From positions 25,461 through 89,460 of the forward strand of contig NW_023998449.1 in the NCBI RefSeq assembly GCF_014805625.2: a stretch of DNA of 64,000 nucleotides, written 5' to 3'. This DNA is from Glossina fuscipes (Eukaryota; Arthropoda; Insecta; Diptera; Glossinidae). The notes under the pieces are model-generated. The model was not told the origin of the DNA and ran no database searches. It was given only the letters and a program-made list of their open reading frames with translations. Numbering within the stretch: position 1 is the first letter of the stretch; every line of letters starts with the position of its first letter. This document shows, one piece after another, positions 22,401 to 35,105 of the stretch. Position numbers and translations under genes: made by a program.

Positions 22401-23488
22401 CAAGTGAGAAGTAATAGCGACAACGCTTTCACTATAAATTTTTTATCATATCTATTTCATTAGTTAATTTATTTGATAATTGAATAAAGCATACGTATAA
22501 ATAATATAATAACATAATAATAATAATAATAAACAACAATTTCTCTCTTTGATACATATGACGGACGCCGGCACGGAAGACTGGAAAACACAAATTTATC
22601 AAGTACCGGTTTAGTCGCGAAAGAAAGTTGAATTCACATAGTTGGTTACACGCTGACTTTCAGATACGTGATTACCATCCTCGTCATCTTACTTTTATAA
22701 GATTTGTGAATCACACTGTAAGTTCTTGCATATCGCACAATCTCTTAGCAAATAATTTTTAATTTGGGAGCAGAATATGTGGAGGAAAGCAAATTTGTCT
22801 CACAATATGCTAAAGAAGTAAATACGTAAAGCATCCCCACATATGTACCGTTTCCGAACAAATGTGTTCTATTTTAAGTTAACGGATGGCAACTCTATAT
22901 ATCACATCTTTTCCTCACGAGTAGTTGTGAATTGGCACTTTATGTCAAATTCTTCAAACATTTGTGTTTTTTCATAAAATTTCCAAAAAGGGAAAAGAAG
23001 TGTTTTATTTATTGTTGCCGGAAAATTCGGAGTAATAATTTAAAAAACGGTTAAGAAACATCTGCAATTGAGTAAGTTTGGTAAAAATGGGTTAAGTTTT
23101 CCATCCACTTAAGGCAGGATTCTAAACTTTTATTTAAAAGGAAGCCTAATGGGAAGTATTGCATATGATGGAGGAAGGGTAGGCTTAGGAAGGTTAGTGT
23201 GCACCACTACCAAGTTCCTTGAAATGTAAATTTCTCTGTTTCTGTAACGCTGATGATTTCCCAATTGTTTCAATCGCAACATAATTTAGTGCAGCTGTTG
23301 AAAGCTTTTCTCCGCTAGTCAATGTTTTTATAATCCTTGAACTAAACTTATGTTTCAAATTAAAAAATTCAATTGTTTTTATCATTTCAGTTAAAAAAAC
23401 TTTACATAGACATGTCTTACAAGGCGCGCGCGAACTAAATAAGTTTAACAAAAGAAAGAAATCTATGTTTAGCTGCTGATTTTATAAA
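19409..23488. other. AT-rich intergenic DNA upstream of PIG-N
   Basis: About 4 kb with no recognised gene or RNA. Near 20930-21010 there are short protein-like pieces ('RNNIIQDWKFILSCP'), and around 21910-22030 others ('YIEEEQELQESKIYIRRTW'). These may be old transposon scraps. The promoter of PIG-N should lie in the last few hundred bases, but no TATA or initiator motif decides it. Confidence 0.4.
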
Positions 23489-26212
23489 ATGTGCTCAGGT
23501 GTTCGAAATATCTGGTATATCTATGCTACAGTATTCCACGTTCTGTTACTTGGTTCAATATTTGTAATATATTTTCGTTCACCGGTAATAGAAGGTTTGA
23601 AACCGCAACAGTTTTTACATCGAGAAGCTCCTGCAAAGCGACTAGTATTAATAATAGCGGATGGTTTAAGGGCGCAATCGTTCTTTTACGAAAACCTGGC
23701 AAATGTGCCGAATTTGCGTCAGTTAATTAAAGAACAACAAGGTTTATTGGGAATTTCACATACGCGAGTACCAACCGAATCTCGACCCGGACATATTGCC
23801 TTAATAGCAGGTTTTTACGAAGATCCTTCTGCGGTAACGCGTGGCTGGAAAGAGAATCCTGTTGAATTTGATACAATCTTCCAGCACGCTCGTCGAACAT
23901 ATGCATGGGGTTCTCATGATATCTTGCGCATATTCAACAAATCGTCACAAAGGGATGTAGAAGGACGTTTAACGTTCGACGCTTATAACCATGAATTGAA
24001 TTTTTGGGGCAAGGTTAAAAGTTATGAGCTAGATAATTGGGTGTTCTCACGTGTAGAGGATTTTCTGAAACGTGAACGAAAAATTTTACAAAAGGTTGAT
24101 AAAGTTTACTTTTTCTTGCATTTGTTGGGCTTGGACACAGCTGGTCATATTCATAAACCGCAGACTGCTTTATATTTGGAAAATCTTTTCATAACAGAGG
24201 CTGGTATATGCAAAATTTACCGGTTATTTGAACAAATCTTTCAAGACCATAAAACAGCTTACATATTCACCTCAGACCATGGCATGACTGATTCAGGTAA
24301 ATTTCTTAACATTAAGGTAAAAACCTTAATATGTTGCAAGTAACGCTTCATTATAGGATCGCACGGTGCCGCCCAACCGCACGAGACTGAAACCCCATTT
24401 TACATGTGGGGGGCTGGAATTAACTCAAGACCGTACAATACGGCAAAATATATAAAATTGGACTATAACACTGCAATGCCTTTATATGAAATTGAGCAAG
24501 CCCAAATGGCACCTTTAATGTCGGCCCTGCTTGGTTTACCGCCGCCTGTGAATAATTTGGGCATATTACCGCGATATTTCCTAAATGCAAGTGAAGAGTA
24601 CATCGCACGAGCTGCTGAATGCAATGCTTATCAACTGTTAGAACAATATACGCACCTTTTGAAAAAGCACAAAGATGGAATCCTAAGTTTTCTCTTGCCC
24701 GAATACGAGGCATTGTCCTGGCCTAGTATTAATGAGATGAAGTTGCACTTGAAACAAGCGCATTTTGTGGAAGATTATCAAACCTTCACGAATATAAGTT
24801 ACAATCTAATGGAAATGACACTAGAGGGTATTGGTTATTATCAGAGTTACTACAGTATGCCGCTGCTCTTAGCAACAACAGTTGCCATGCTAAGCTGGTT
24901 AAAGTATTTATTCAACTTGTTAAATTTGAAGAAAATGAATAGCTTGGAAAGTGTAGAATTCAAGAGTAAGGTTAAAAGGACAAGATTTAAATTGTTGATG
25001 ATTCTTCTTCTGGCTCTTATCGGGTTCTGTATTTTGCAAAAATTGTCGTGGCAAGTGAGTTTCTACCTTTTATTACCGATTCCTGTAATGACTTTAGCTT
25101 TGAGAAACGAGACTCAAGGACCGACACCTTTAACTTTTGGGTGGACACTAATGTACTTTATATGTATCGAGATTTTAATATTTAGTTTTTTTTCCAGAAA
25201 GTTAATATCACTTGGATTTTTGCTACATGCTGCTTTATCCGAAAACAATGGCAAAACAACCACGTGGAAGTTTTATATTAAAACAATAATGATTTTAGTT
25301 TTAGCTGTATTCCCCTTGCTGACACCTTCTGTAGGTTATACTGACAATCGACTTTTTTTATTAGGTTTCCTTTTTACCATTTCAAGGTCTATATTAGTTA
25401 AATGCAAATTAACTTTAGCCGACAAATTAGCTGCTGGTATAGCGCTACTTAATTCAATCTTTTGCGTTCATAATCACGTCAATAATCAGGAACTTCCTGG
25501 TGTTTGTCAATTCCTTTCCTGGTCTTATTTCGTTTACGTTTTTGTAGCCATTTGTTTTAGACCTTTTTCTTCCAAGAAACAACTTTTAGAGCGTATTTTA
25601 TTCTTAATGACAACTCTCTACAGCATGCTGTGCACTTCCTATGAATCGCATTTCATTTTATTTTTAATTACTGTAATAATTTTGTCTACTGAGCCTATGC
25701 GACTATCGCGTCCACTAATTACAGGGTGTGCAAGTAAATTTCATTTTTATGAGTGCTTTCGTCTATCTTTTGCAATAATTCTTTACACATTTTTTTCTTT
25801 CTTCGGTACCGGTAATATTGCATCTATTAGTTCCTTTGATCCAAACATAATACGTTGCTTCTTAACTACATTTTCACCGTTTGTAATTATGTTTCTTGTC
25901 ATCTTAAAACTGTCCATACCGGTATTCCTAATCATTTGCATAATCTTTGCATTATCGTCATTTGCTATTGAGTATGAAGAACAGATTTTTATATGTTTGC
26001 TAATGATCTGCAATATTATGGCACTACATTTTCTCTACATGGTACGAAATCGTGGGTCGTGGTTAGAAATCGGCGCGTCAATATCACATTTTGTTATAAT
26101 GCAAGTGACTACATTAATTTTGGTTATATTTACTTATGCATCTAAGATACTGTTGAGTAGATCGAAAAATTTGACGGACATTACTACACAAAATCCTACT
26201 AAAATGAATTGA
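23489..26212 (+). CDS. PIG-N: GPI ethanolamine phosphate transferase 1 (PIG-N), two exons
   Basis: Exons 23489-24296 and 24357-26212 join in phase (G|GA) across a 60-base intron with GTAAAT and TTATAG ends, giving 887 residues. The enzyme adds ethanolamine phosphate to the first mannose of GPI precursors in the ER. Residues 9-28 form an N-terminal membrane anchor. Residues about 48-330 are a luminal alkaline-phosphatase-fold domain with the likely metal and nucleophile positions Asp58 ('LIIADGLRAQ'), Thr96 ('RVPTESRPGH'), Asp216/His220 ('GLDTAGH'), Asp263/His264 ('SDHGM') and His272. The rest is a multi-pass membrane domain, as in the family. Length is near the usual 900-930. The start ATG precedes the anchor directly. 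The gene appears intact and faces the unrecognised gene at 26845 tail to tail. Confidence 0.96.
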
Positions 26213-26253
26213 AAAGTCGGGCCAGATAACTTTCTTAGAAATATCATGTGCAT

Positions 26254-26259
26254 AATAAA
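26254..26259 (+). terminator. Polyadenylation signal of PIG-N
   Basis: AATAAA lies 42 bases after the stop codon of PIG-N, a normal distance for a compact insect 3' UTR. Confidence 0.65.
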
Positions 26260-26844
26260 TATATCTTAAACAGAGTTTAAATTGGTTTGTATTAATTATT
26301 AAGTATATCCTAAAGAGATGAGCATTCAATTTAATGTTGATATCACCTATGTTGTGTTTTCTCGGTTTTCATATATGAATTTCTATGCTGCTTCTAAGTT
26401 TCTAAAGACGTTTTGTTTGATCGTCATTTCTTTAATATTATGCACGCTGTTATTAATGCACGTGTTTACACTTGCAGAAAAGCGTGAACAAACCTAAACA
26501 ACTTTGTCTTTACTTGTACAAAGCGAAGGTGAAAACCAACGTTAACTCAGTCTAAGTATTAACCTTAATTTTGAAAAATTTTTAGAAAAAAATTGCGTTA
26601 TTTCAGTATTATTCATTGGTCTTAAAACAATTTGCCAGACATATTCGCGTTGAAGTGTTTCAATATCCACAATTAGCTAAGGCACATTGTTGAGGCTCGT
26701 TCGGCAGTGCTAAAACAACTTCACGAGAAGAACATTTCTTAGCATGAACACTATTTTTTCTTTAAATTATTATGTAATGAAAAATTGAGAACTTTTTTTT
26801 TTTTAATTATTTCATAATGAAAAACTGTTTGCTTGGGTGTTGAC

Positions 26845-29705
26845 CTAGCTCTCTTTAAATTTGTTTGCTTCTTCTAGTTCGCGTTGCTTCTGTTGTTGGC
26901 GGAACTCTGTTGGAGTTAATAGGCCTCTCATAATAGTATCGTAAGCGATGTTTACACCACTAGCCGACATTTTTAGGAATAGTTTCCAACATTCACGTCC
27001 TTTGTGCGATCGTACATGGTGCGGATAAGTGAAGACTTCTAAGGTTTTTGTACCAGAGCAACAGTCTGTTGCAGCTTTGTTTGGTACGGAGACAGCTACT
27101 TCAACTGCCGGCGAATCTGCAGCACTGTTATGGGAACGTTGAAAAAATATTGATACAGGTGGCGCTGTAGGTGGACGGTTAGCACGCAAACGCTCTGCCA
27201 GAGGAGCTATTGAACCACGGCGCAGCATATGCGAACATTCTTTAGATGAGAAATGAAACCTGTTAAGATTGGTTTCTTGAAAAGACACTGAAAACAAAAA
27301 ATTAAAAATCAAGTTTTCCAAGTTTTTCAAGGTCTTACCGGATTTGCCAGTTTTTTTTAAAAATGGTGCCCTTCTTCCAACGATTGTCGAAGAATCTTCT
27401 TTTTCCGAATCTGAATTTTCAGGGCTGATTAATGAGACCAGTGTTATAACTTCAGATGTCAATGATTGTGCTCGTGCTAACACTCTTTTGTTCTTGGTGC
27501 TGGATTTTTGAATCTTTGTGACAAGAATGCTTTCCTCTGCTTTGGCTTCATGCATCTGGTTAGCCGTACGTCTGCGCGATTTACGCTTGTTTGCCAAAAG
27601 TCTACCGTTAGAATTGTCGTGCATGTAGCGTACTGGTGCAGACGTAGCGCGCAGTAAGGGCGGCCGCGTGGTTAATGAGGGAGGGGCATTCAAAACATTA
27701 GAGGCGCTGACACTTGAAGAAGCATTGTTAGGGCTAATTAGATTTAATCGACTACTATGGTAAAAAACTTTGCGTGAAGGAAACAAATTTGGGTTTATTT
27801 CCGAAGAGATATAGGTTAAAGTACCTTCTGTTTTACACGTCTTTGCGTTGTATATATTTTCCTTTTTATAAACGAAAATAATTATTCTATTTACACCTAT
27901 TTATTTTTAAACACCTACCATTTTTTTTTTTTCATTTTCTACTTGAACAGCACCAGCTTCATCATTATCTTCTGCATCTGAGCTAAGGTAATCATCCTCC
28001 GTGCTCACTGGGAAGTCTTGAGATAAAACTATGCTCAGATTTACTTTGTTCGCATCGGGTTTTGAATGTTTTTTTACGGAAGTACCACTTTGAGGCAGGG
28101 CTTTATCGAATTTTTTAACAAATCTATGAAAATAAGTCAGTTGATTTACTTTCTTATTTACGCTCACTTTTTTGTATTATCTTTGATCTGCTCTTTTCCC
28201 CTCTACACAACTTTCTTTTTTAGAAGCTACCACAACATGAGCGCAATGAATGCATGACAGTTTCAGTAACATTGACAATGATGGTTCCAACAAAAATTAA
28301 TTCTTTTCATGCAAACCACATTGCTTTATCATTACAAAGAAGGGTGTTAAAGGGTGTTTGATATATATTTATCTCGCATAATAAGCTGTTAAGCGTTATA
28401 ACGTATTTTATAATACAATATTAACATTTTAGAATAATTCCATTCAATAATTTGTGAAATACTTCTAAGTTAAGCAATTTAAAATTCGCCAGCGAAATTT
28501 TATTATTTACTAACTTACGCCCGCACACATGCCGCATGTTGTATTTTGGAGTGGTGTTGACGAAGACGTGCTATAAGACTTTGTAGACAAAGTTGTGAAC
28601 CTCATACTTTTAAAATTGAGTGTCAATGCTCTGTCAATAAAATAACTGCAATTTTTTAGTTAACTGTTTCTGTAACTTGAAAATAGTTTGCTCCTTCCTA
28701 TAAAACACGGCTTAAGCCCCCGACAGATTTTATAAAACTGACTTTGTTTCCTTACATTTTTTTTTTAAGGCAACAATCGTTCTGAGGAGAGACTTACATT
28801 TTTAAGCATGTGCACAAGCATATTTGTTATGACCGTTATTTGGTACGAATCTACCACAATTAATTCGGACACTGTCATAATTTTCTCAATTGATTTTCCT
28901 AGAGTTGAAAATAAACTAGATAATCATATTAGACTTGTGAAACACTCAAAACCACGGTATATTCTAAAGTATTTGGAAAGGAAAGCTATTAGCCACGTAA
29001 GATCGCTAATAGTCAGATACATATAGATAACTTTAACATATATTTGCAATGTGTACCCCGTATGAACGTACTTCATAGATAAAAATTGGAAGCATTTAAA
29101 CCAACTATTATAGCATATCTGTCCTTGCAAGAAACATGTTCAGGCGCTTCTTTATGGGCGATATTTCCAATTCTTTTTATGGAAAACTTAATTTAACTCA
29201 TTGCTTACTCTTTTCTTGTTCCCGCTTTCTCAACTTCCAAATATGCTGCAGAAGATGGTGTCGTGCTTTTCGAACTGCAAGATTGCCTTAGATCACTATT
29301 AACGTTAGACAATTTTTTATTTATAGTTTTTGTTAACGATGTTGTTAAAGAAGAGCAAGTTTGTGATCTTTGATACAATTTCTCTTCATGTGTTGGTTTG
29401 TGTAAGCAACAGCTTGATTGGGAAGAAAGCTGATTTTTGTTTTCACTAATCAAAGGTTTGGATTTCCTTATCGATTGCGACCGATTCAAAGAAAGACCTC
29501 TGGATAAATAAGTAGAGTCTGTAAAATGCCTATAAGGTATCGAAGCTTTGCCTGTGCTTAACACCTTCGTTTGAACAAAGGAAGGTTGTCTATACATCGT
29601 CTGCAAATTTTGATGGGAATAATTATGAGGCTGGGCCATGGCGTAATGTTGCGTTGAAAAAGACCGACGTTCCGATATCTGTGTAGGGCGGCTTGTATTG
29701 AACAC
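26845..29705 (-). CDS. Uncharacterised basic, Ser-rich protein, four exons, 545 residues
   Basis: Exons 29705-29209, 28123-27915, 27827-27339 and 27287-26845 give one 546-codon frame including the stop, with splice phases that all agree. Donors read GTAAGC, GTGTTT and GTAAGA; acceptors read TTTTCATAG, AAAACAG and TTTTCAG. The second donor is weak and could lie a few bases away. Residues 1-165 are Gln/Ser/Tyr-rich. Residues 166-235 include an acidic stretch ('EDDYLSSDAEDNDEAG'). Residues 260-350 are very basic ('LLANKRKSRRRTANQMHEAK'). The last 120 look the most conserved ('HMLRRGSIAPLAERLRANRP', 'YPHHVRSHKGRECWKLFLKM', 'RGLLTPTEFRQQQKQRELEE'). There is no membrane segment or known catalytic motif. 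I do not recognise the family; the protein is probably mostly disordered. It is convergent with PIG-N. Confidence 0.75.
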
Positions 29706-32335
29706 AAAAGCCTTTTATTTGGTGTTTGATTATACTTGCACTTGAAAGTTTTGTTTTATTTTAAATTTTGGGATTTTTATTCGTGTTTCCCGTAGCGTCT
29801 ATAAAAGAATTGTAAGTCGGTTCTCCGAAACTACAGTTTTGTTAGATTGATGTTTGGTTTATTTATAACAGAAAATTGTCACGTTATTTTAAGAGTTTAC
29901 GTGTCGCGCGAGCTACGGGTTTTTTGGGAATGAATAGGAAATATGTGCTAAGCAAAAAAGTTGCTTGTGCACGTCTACTATTTTGCATATCACAGTCCAT
30001 ACAGAAGCATAACACAAGCTCGTTTATACATTTCTATGAATTGAAAGTGATTGCACGTATTTCATGACAAAAATCATATTAGCGAACAACAATAATAGCA
30101 AAAAGAAAAAAGGGACGTTGCTAAACAATAACACGAATATGCAGTTCATAAAACTAATCCATTAGGTCGCTGTGCATTATGTAACATGAAACAAAGGTAG
30201 ATTCATTTTCTCAGCAATTATAAACCACCTCTATTTACACCTTATACCATTTTGTGATGCAAGAATATTTGCAGTTTTTGAGAATGTATGTAATGCTAGG
30301 AAGCACTTGAAATAGACTCTCCCTCTTTTATATCGATTGGATTAATCTAAGCTTTATATGCCCGTCTGTCGACCTATAAGTCGCAAGTTTTGGGTTATTT
30401 TGAAAAAAACGATAGAAGCTATTGAAAATGAACCACCTTTTCTACCACTTCCCATATTAAACCTTATTTTGAAGAGTCGTTATATAAATAAACGTGTTAA
30501 GCCAAGTGGTAGGGTACTTTACGGCGGACTGTGTCCTAACACAGTGTTTTTAACTTCTTTTTTGTAAAATTTTGTAAGTATAAAAAAAAATAAATTGTGA
30601 TTTATTTCATATTTTTATTTCTATGATGTAATGAATATAAAAATAGAGAACATGATATTATTCAAAGACGTCTCATCAGTCTTCTGAGAATAATTGTTAA
30701 AATCGATTACAGCTTTCTAATCAATATTATTTCGTGGTTTACACGTGGATTATTTTAGTTGTTCATTTGAATCGAGATTCGGTTCGAACATTTCTTCAAT
30801 TAAAACGTTCTCTTCCTCGACTTACGTGACCACATTTTGAAAGTTTTAAATTTGATGTGTAAATGTACTTCATTTACACACATAATACAACTCCATTGTT
30901 ACATTTTTCATATACATACTGATAACAAGATCTTCTCTTCAAGTGAAGTGAATAATGTTGGCGTTTTCTTATCTTTTGAAGCATACATATCCATAATCAA
31001 GATTTTTAAAATCGCATCAATCTAACGGCTTACGTTCGGAGATTGTCATAGGATATTTATAAATACCTTAACTTAATTTCGAAAAATTGGGAATTTCGAA
31101 AAATTTTCGATAGTTAACTCATTTTTTATATCTTTGCCGATCTCATGAAGATTTCCCCGAAAAAATGTGGGCCAGATGTTCGTCAGGACCCAAAATCGTT
31201 GCCAATTCGCGATAGAATTTCAATTATATAAGAATAGGTATATGTAAAACGTTGGCAGTTCTTGTTTTAAAATAGCAAGAAAATGTCGTTACTTTCTTGG
31301 CTCCATTATAATTACTGCGATTAGCAAAGGGATCAAAATCTACCGTAGTTGCGGCGTTCAATATGTAATAAAAGGAGCGCAAACTAATATTTCGGCTGAT
31401 AATGATATTAAATTATTTGAATAAATCGTTAATATTTAATCAAATTTTTAGAAACTTTACGAGAAATGTACAAACGTGTTTGCATACGTTCACCGGTCGA
31501 TGCCTTTCGCACACACAAGCGGAGGTCGATGAGAATATTAACATATATGGAGTTAGAGCATACACATTTATTTTTTATATGTTTGCAAAACATTGAATGC
31601 GATAAAACGGATGTAAAAAAAAAACTAAAAGCAGACTCAGGCGAGACCTACCGTTATACACCGTACTTTGCCTCGTATTCATTCACATCACATGCCTTGA
31701 TGCAAACTTTACGATGTTAATTTACTTTCTAAAAATTGTATTATTTTTAAGTTTTTTATTATTTTCAGTAGAAATTCGATTTTTCCCAACAATTTCTATA
31801 TATGTGAAGTCCCCAAGGTGAACCGAATTCCCTGCCGTTAATTTTTTTGCTAAATTGCTACTACTACTATGTACCATAAAATATTAAAAATTAAATATCT
31901 TTCTGCAGCTTCGCTAGGCATAATAATAGGTGGGTATGTCACCAGCTCTTCTCCTTTGGGTCTGCGCAGACTTACATACTGTCTACCACAAAGGGGCGTA
32001 GGATATGAAAAAATGTGCTGCCAAAAATTCGAAATTGCTATGTAGTTGTAAGCTAACAAAGGGAAAATTCGTTAACACTGCTTCACCGACCGTGCGTGAT
32101 CTGTTTTCAATGTTTCCAATTTATTTCGAATTCTACTGTAAGTGCCTCTCCCTCCCCCTTCTCTACATACAAGTGCAATATTATCCTGCCTCCCTGCCCG
32201 TCTGTGCGTAGCTGATATAAGAATATTATAAAGCAAGTATTCGTTTTCATCGAAATTAAATTTAATTGAATCAGAATTTTCTAAAAATTCGTTTCAAATT
32301 TCCAGAAATTTATTATGCTACGATATGTTGTATTA

Positions 32336-32412
32336 GGTACTATTATGCTATTATTAATTTTTAATAAGGTTAGGTATTATTGTGCTATTATTAATTTTTA
32401 ATAAGCTCAAGG
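32336..32412. repeat. Tandem pair, about 42-base unit
   Basis: TAGGTACTATTATGCTATTA followed by TTAATTTTTAATAAG repeats once with one substitution (TAGGTATTATTGTGC...). Confidence 0.8.
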
Positions 32413-33339
32413 TTACTGAAGTACTTTCGTGGCGGTAGGCTATGGAAACATTCTCATTACATAGTCAGTATTTACCAAATGCAAATTTTCTTTCTATTCA
32501 ATAGAATGAGATTAAATTTTGGTATCGACGTTGCCTTTAATGCCCTTAAGAAATTCAATGGCATTCCCCTGCAGCTTTTTTTTTTTTTATTTCAAGCAAT
32601 GTTTTCATTTCGTGTATACTAACCATAAAATATTTTGATAAATTTTATATGTTTGACAAACGTTCGAGAATTCTCAAAAAAAGAAGAAGATCTGAATTTC
32701 TGCGGTTTCTAAACTTTTACATTCCACTAATCCTAACTCCTAGTTTAGGAGTAAGAATTGTTATATCTATATATGTGAAAAAATTAAAACCTATTTATGC
32801 GAAGTTTGTGATATTAAATACAATGAGTTCTTCACTGTCTAGATTGATGAAGCATTTGAAATAGAAAATTTTCCATAATTAATATGTTAGCTCTAGCAAA
32901 TGGTAGCAAAATAAAGCATTGATTTGTTAAATCAAATGAACTCAAAAAAAAATTACTTCGATTTTTTTTTTTATATTCATTCATCACACATAGGACTCTT
33001 AAGTAAGATTAGAAGTAAGTATAATGAGAGCACATAGAACTCTTAAGTAAGATGAGAGGTAAATATATGATAAATATGTATTTAGTGAGAGCAAAAAGAC
33101 TAGAAAATATCTATCTGTACTTCGCCAATTCCGATTTTTCGAAGCTGAAGTATAAAGTGTATAGGATCTTTGGGTCTACGTTTTCTATTTTTGAATTACC
33201 CAATCTTCTTCTTCTTACTTTTCTGGCAACAACAGAACGTTGATCACCTTAAGGAACATTTTATATGTTTTGGTGTAAATATCTGCGCCACCAAGGTACT
33301 TAGTTCTGCTTTTCAGTTCGCTCTTTATTACGGTTTCAT

Positions 33340-33655
33340 GACATTAAGGCGTTCTTCAAGGACTTATGGACTTCAGTATGGCCTTCGGGACAGCGTATAA
33401 TCTACCTTCTCTGTTATACTGTAATCTACTTTATTCAGTAAAGTCCTTCAAGCTCCAATTTTTGAAACTGCATTCGTTCGCAACAGATTACTTTATTCGT
33501 AACCATGAATTCAAGAATCTTGATCCGCTCCTCGATCTTGGTACTTCATTTGATTATAAACTTGGCTTCAGTTTGCATATTGAAGAGCCTATGATAGGTT
33601 TGCCCTCGACTTTATTAAACACCGACGTACCATTTGTAACATGGGGCTATGTATA
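33340..33655 (+). pseudogene. Possible reverse transcriptase scrap of a Jockey-like element
   Basis: The frame ending at 33656 gives 'FATDYFIRNHEFKNLDPLLD', then 'LGTSFDYKLGFSLHIEEPMI'. The DLG(V)xFDxKLxFxxHIE pattern is typical of the segment after the YxDD motif in Jockey-group reverse transcriptases. The catalytic motif itself is not visible. Weak evidence, one motif only. Confidence 0.4.
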
Positions 33656-34267
33656 ATAATCTGTTAGAAATTTAATCCTGTGCTGTAGGATCTGTTTATT
33701 TCACGCAAGAGAAAAAGAAAACCCGTTCGAGAGGAGTCAAAACCAAGAAAAGTGGCCATAAATGTCTCTTTCAGAGTTCTGTTTGTAAAAAAACAACCGT
33801 AACGGAAAAATAGAAACAGCTATTGGAAAATGAATTATTAATCCAAAAATTTAAAAAAATTAAAGTGCTTCCGAAATTAAATTTGCGAATTGTGAAGAAA
33901 AAGAAATAGACAATTTCCTCTTTAAATATCGACCTAAATTAAGGAATGTTAAACAATGTGTACATTTTCAGCACAATGTATTGTGACTTCCTTCTAAGCT
34001 CATTAATGGGGAGGAGAACCATGACAACTGTGGATGGTTGTGTTGATGGAATGCATACATGCTATTCAAAGCCAGCGAAAATTGAAGAAATTTTTATTAA
34101 TACAAAAGGAAACATGGCTTACTGGGGGTGGTAGTAAGTAGTCTGAATTTTAGTGCACTAGTAACTTATTGTTATTTATATAAAATCAAACACTTTTCTA
34201 GCTTTTTAAGACCTTGAAATGAAAATCAGGACAGTCTATTTCGAATCTTCTCATTATTGGCATTTGT

Positions 34268-34345
34268 GGAACGGCCTAGCTTCTGCGCGGTAGAGCGTTA
34301 CGAAATTTAGAATATGGCGTGCCGCATGACAAAAAAAATTGGAAT
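34268..34345 (+). repeat. Short tRNA-like repeat with A-rich tail, copy 2
   Basis: 'CCTAGCTTCTGCGCGGTAGA' followed by GCGTTACGAAATTTAGAATA and GCGTGCCGCATGAC, then As. It aligns with 16838-16912. TAGCTTCTGCGCGG fits a tRNA A box, so a tRNA-derived SINE head is plausible. About 100 bases downstream, 'GAGGCCCGTTGTCTGTCCGC' matches a segment 600 bases downstream of copy 1. Confidence 0.45.
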
Positions 34346-35105
34346 TAAAATAAGGTAAAAAAGAAGATTCTAGCGAAACCGTTAAGGAACTCCTTCACGG
34401 TGGTGTGCCCACGAGCCAAGACCGTCTGCGAGGCCCGTTGTCTGTCCGCTTTTCGTTACCCTAACCTGCACGCACACCCACCCATATTCCGTTTTGGCGA
34501 TAGGGCATCGGGATACAACGTCAAGGATATGCTACTCCTACGTACAATTTTCATAATTTTAGTTTGATTTTATTTAATTAAATATTGTAACTAAATATAT
34601 GTATGTGTTCAATTGTTAAATAAAAATATCCAAATATCCTTTTTTTAAATCATGTTAATAAAAATAGTATATTTAATATTTATTTATTTATTTATTTTTG
34701 CCTTTTGGTTTATATTAAATTTAAAAAAGAATACTTACGTTGACGCTGCACTAAACATACCATTGGTAATAAGCGAGAGTTTTTCTCGCGATTTTCTTCT
34801 AAAGGTATGGATATTTCCGCTCGTCGTCCAGCTTTCCATGTCCGATAATAAGGCGTTCACCTGTTTGAGGACTAGAAGTAATGGATGGTGAACTATTTTT
34901 GCTTTTCTCGTTCTATGTAATTTTAATTATTAGTAATTATTGGAATATCTTGAACGGAATGCGTGCGAAAGCAAAAAAATTAAGAAATAAATAAAACAAA
35001 AAATATATTTATGTAAAGAACAAAAAACTTATGGAAGTTTTGTAACAAGAATTGGTGAACTTTTTACCGACATAGCATTTGAAAAATAACATACGTGAAG
35101 AAGAA

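Larger units (their letters stand above)
29706..35104. other. AT-rich intergenic DNA with small repeats
   Basis: No gene is recognised with confidence. Small items include a fly-type repeat near 30355-30490 ('CCCGTCTGTCGACC' and a stretch shared with 53690-53790), a 42-base tandem pair at 32336-32412, a 44-base tandem pair at 32987-33070 and a possible reverse transcriptase scrap at 33340-33655. Open frames of 60-96 codons here lack splice context or recognisable motifs. Confidence 0.4.
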
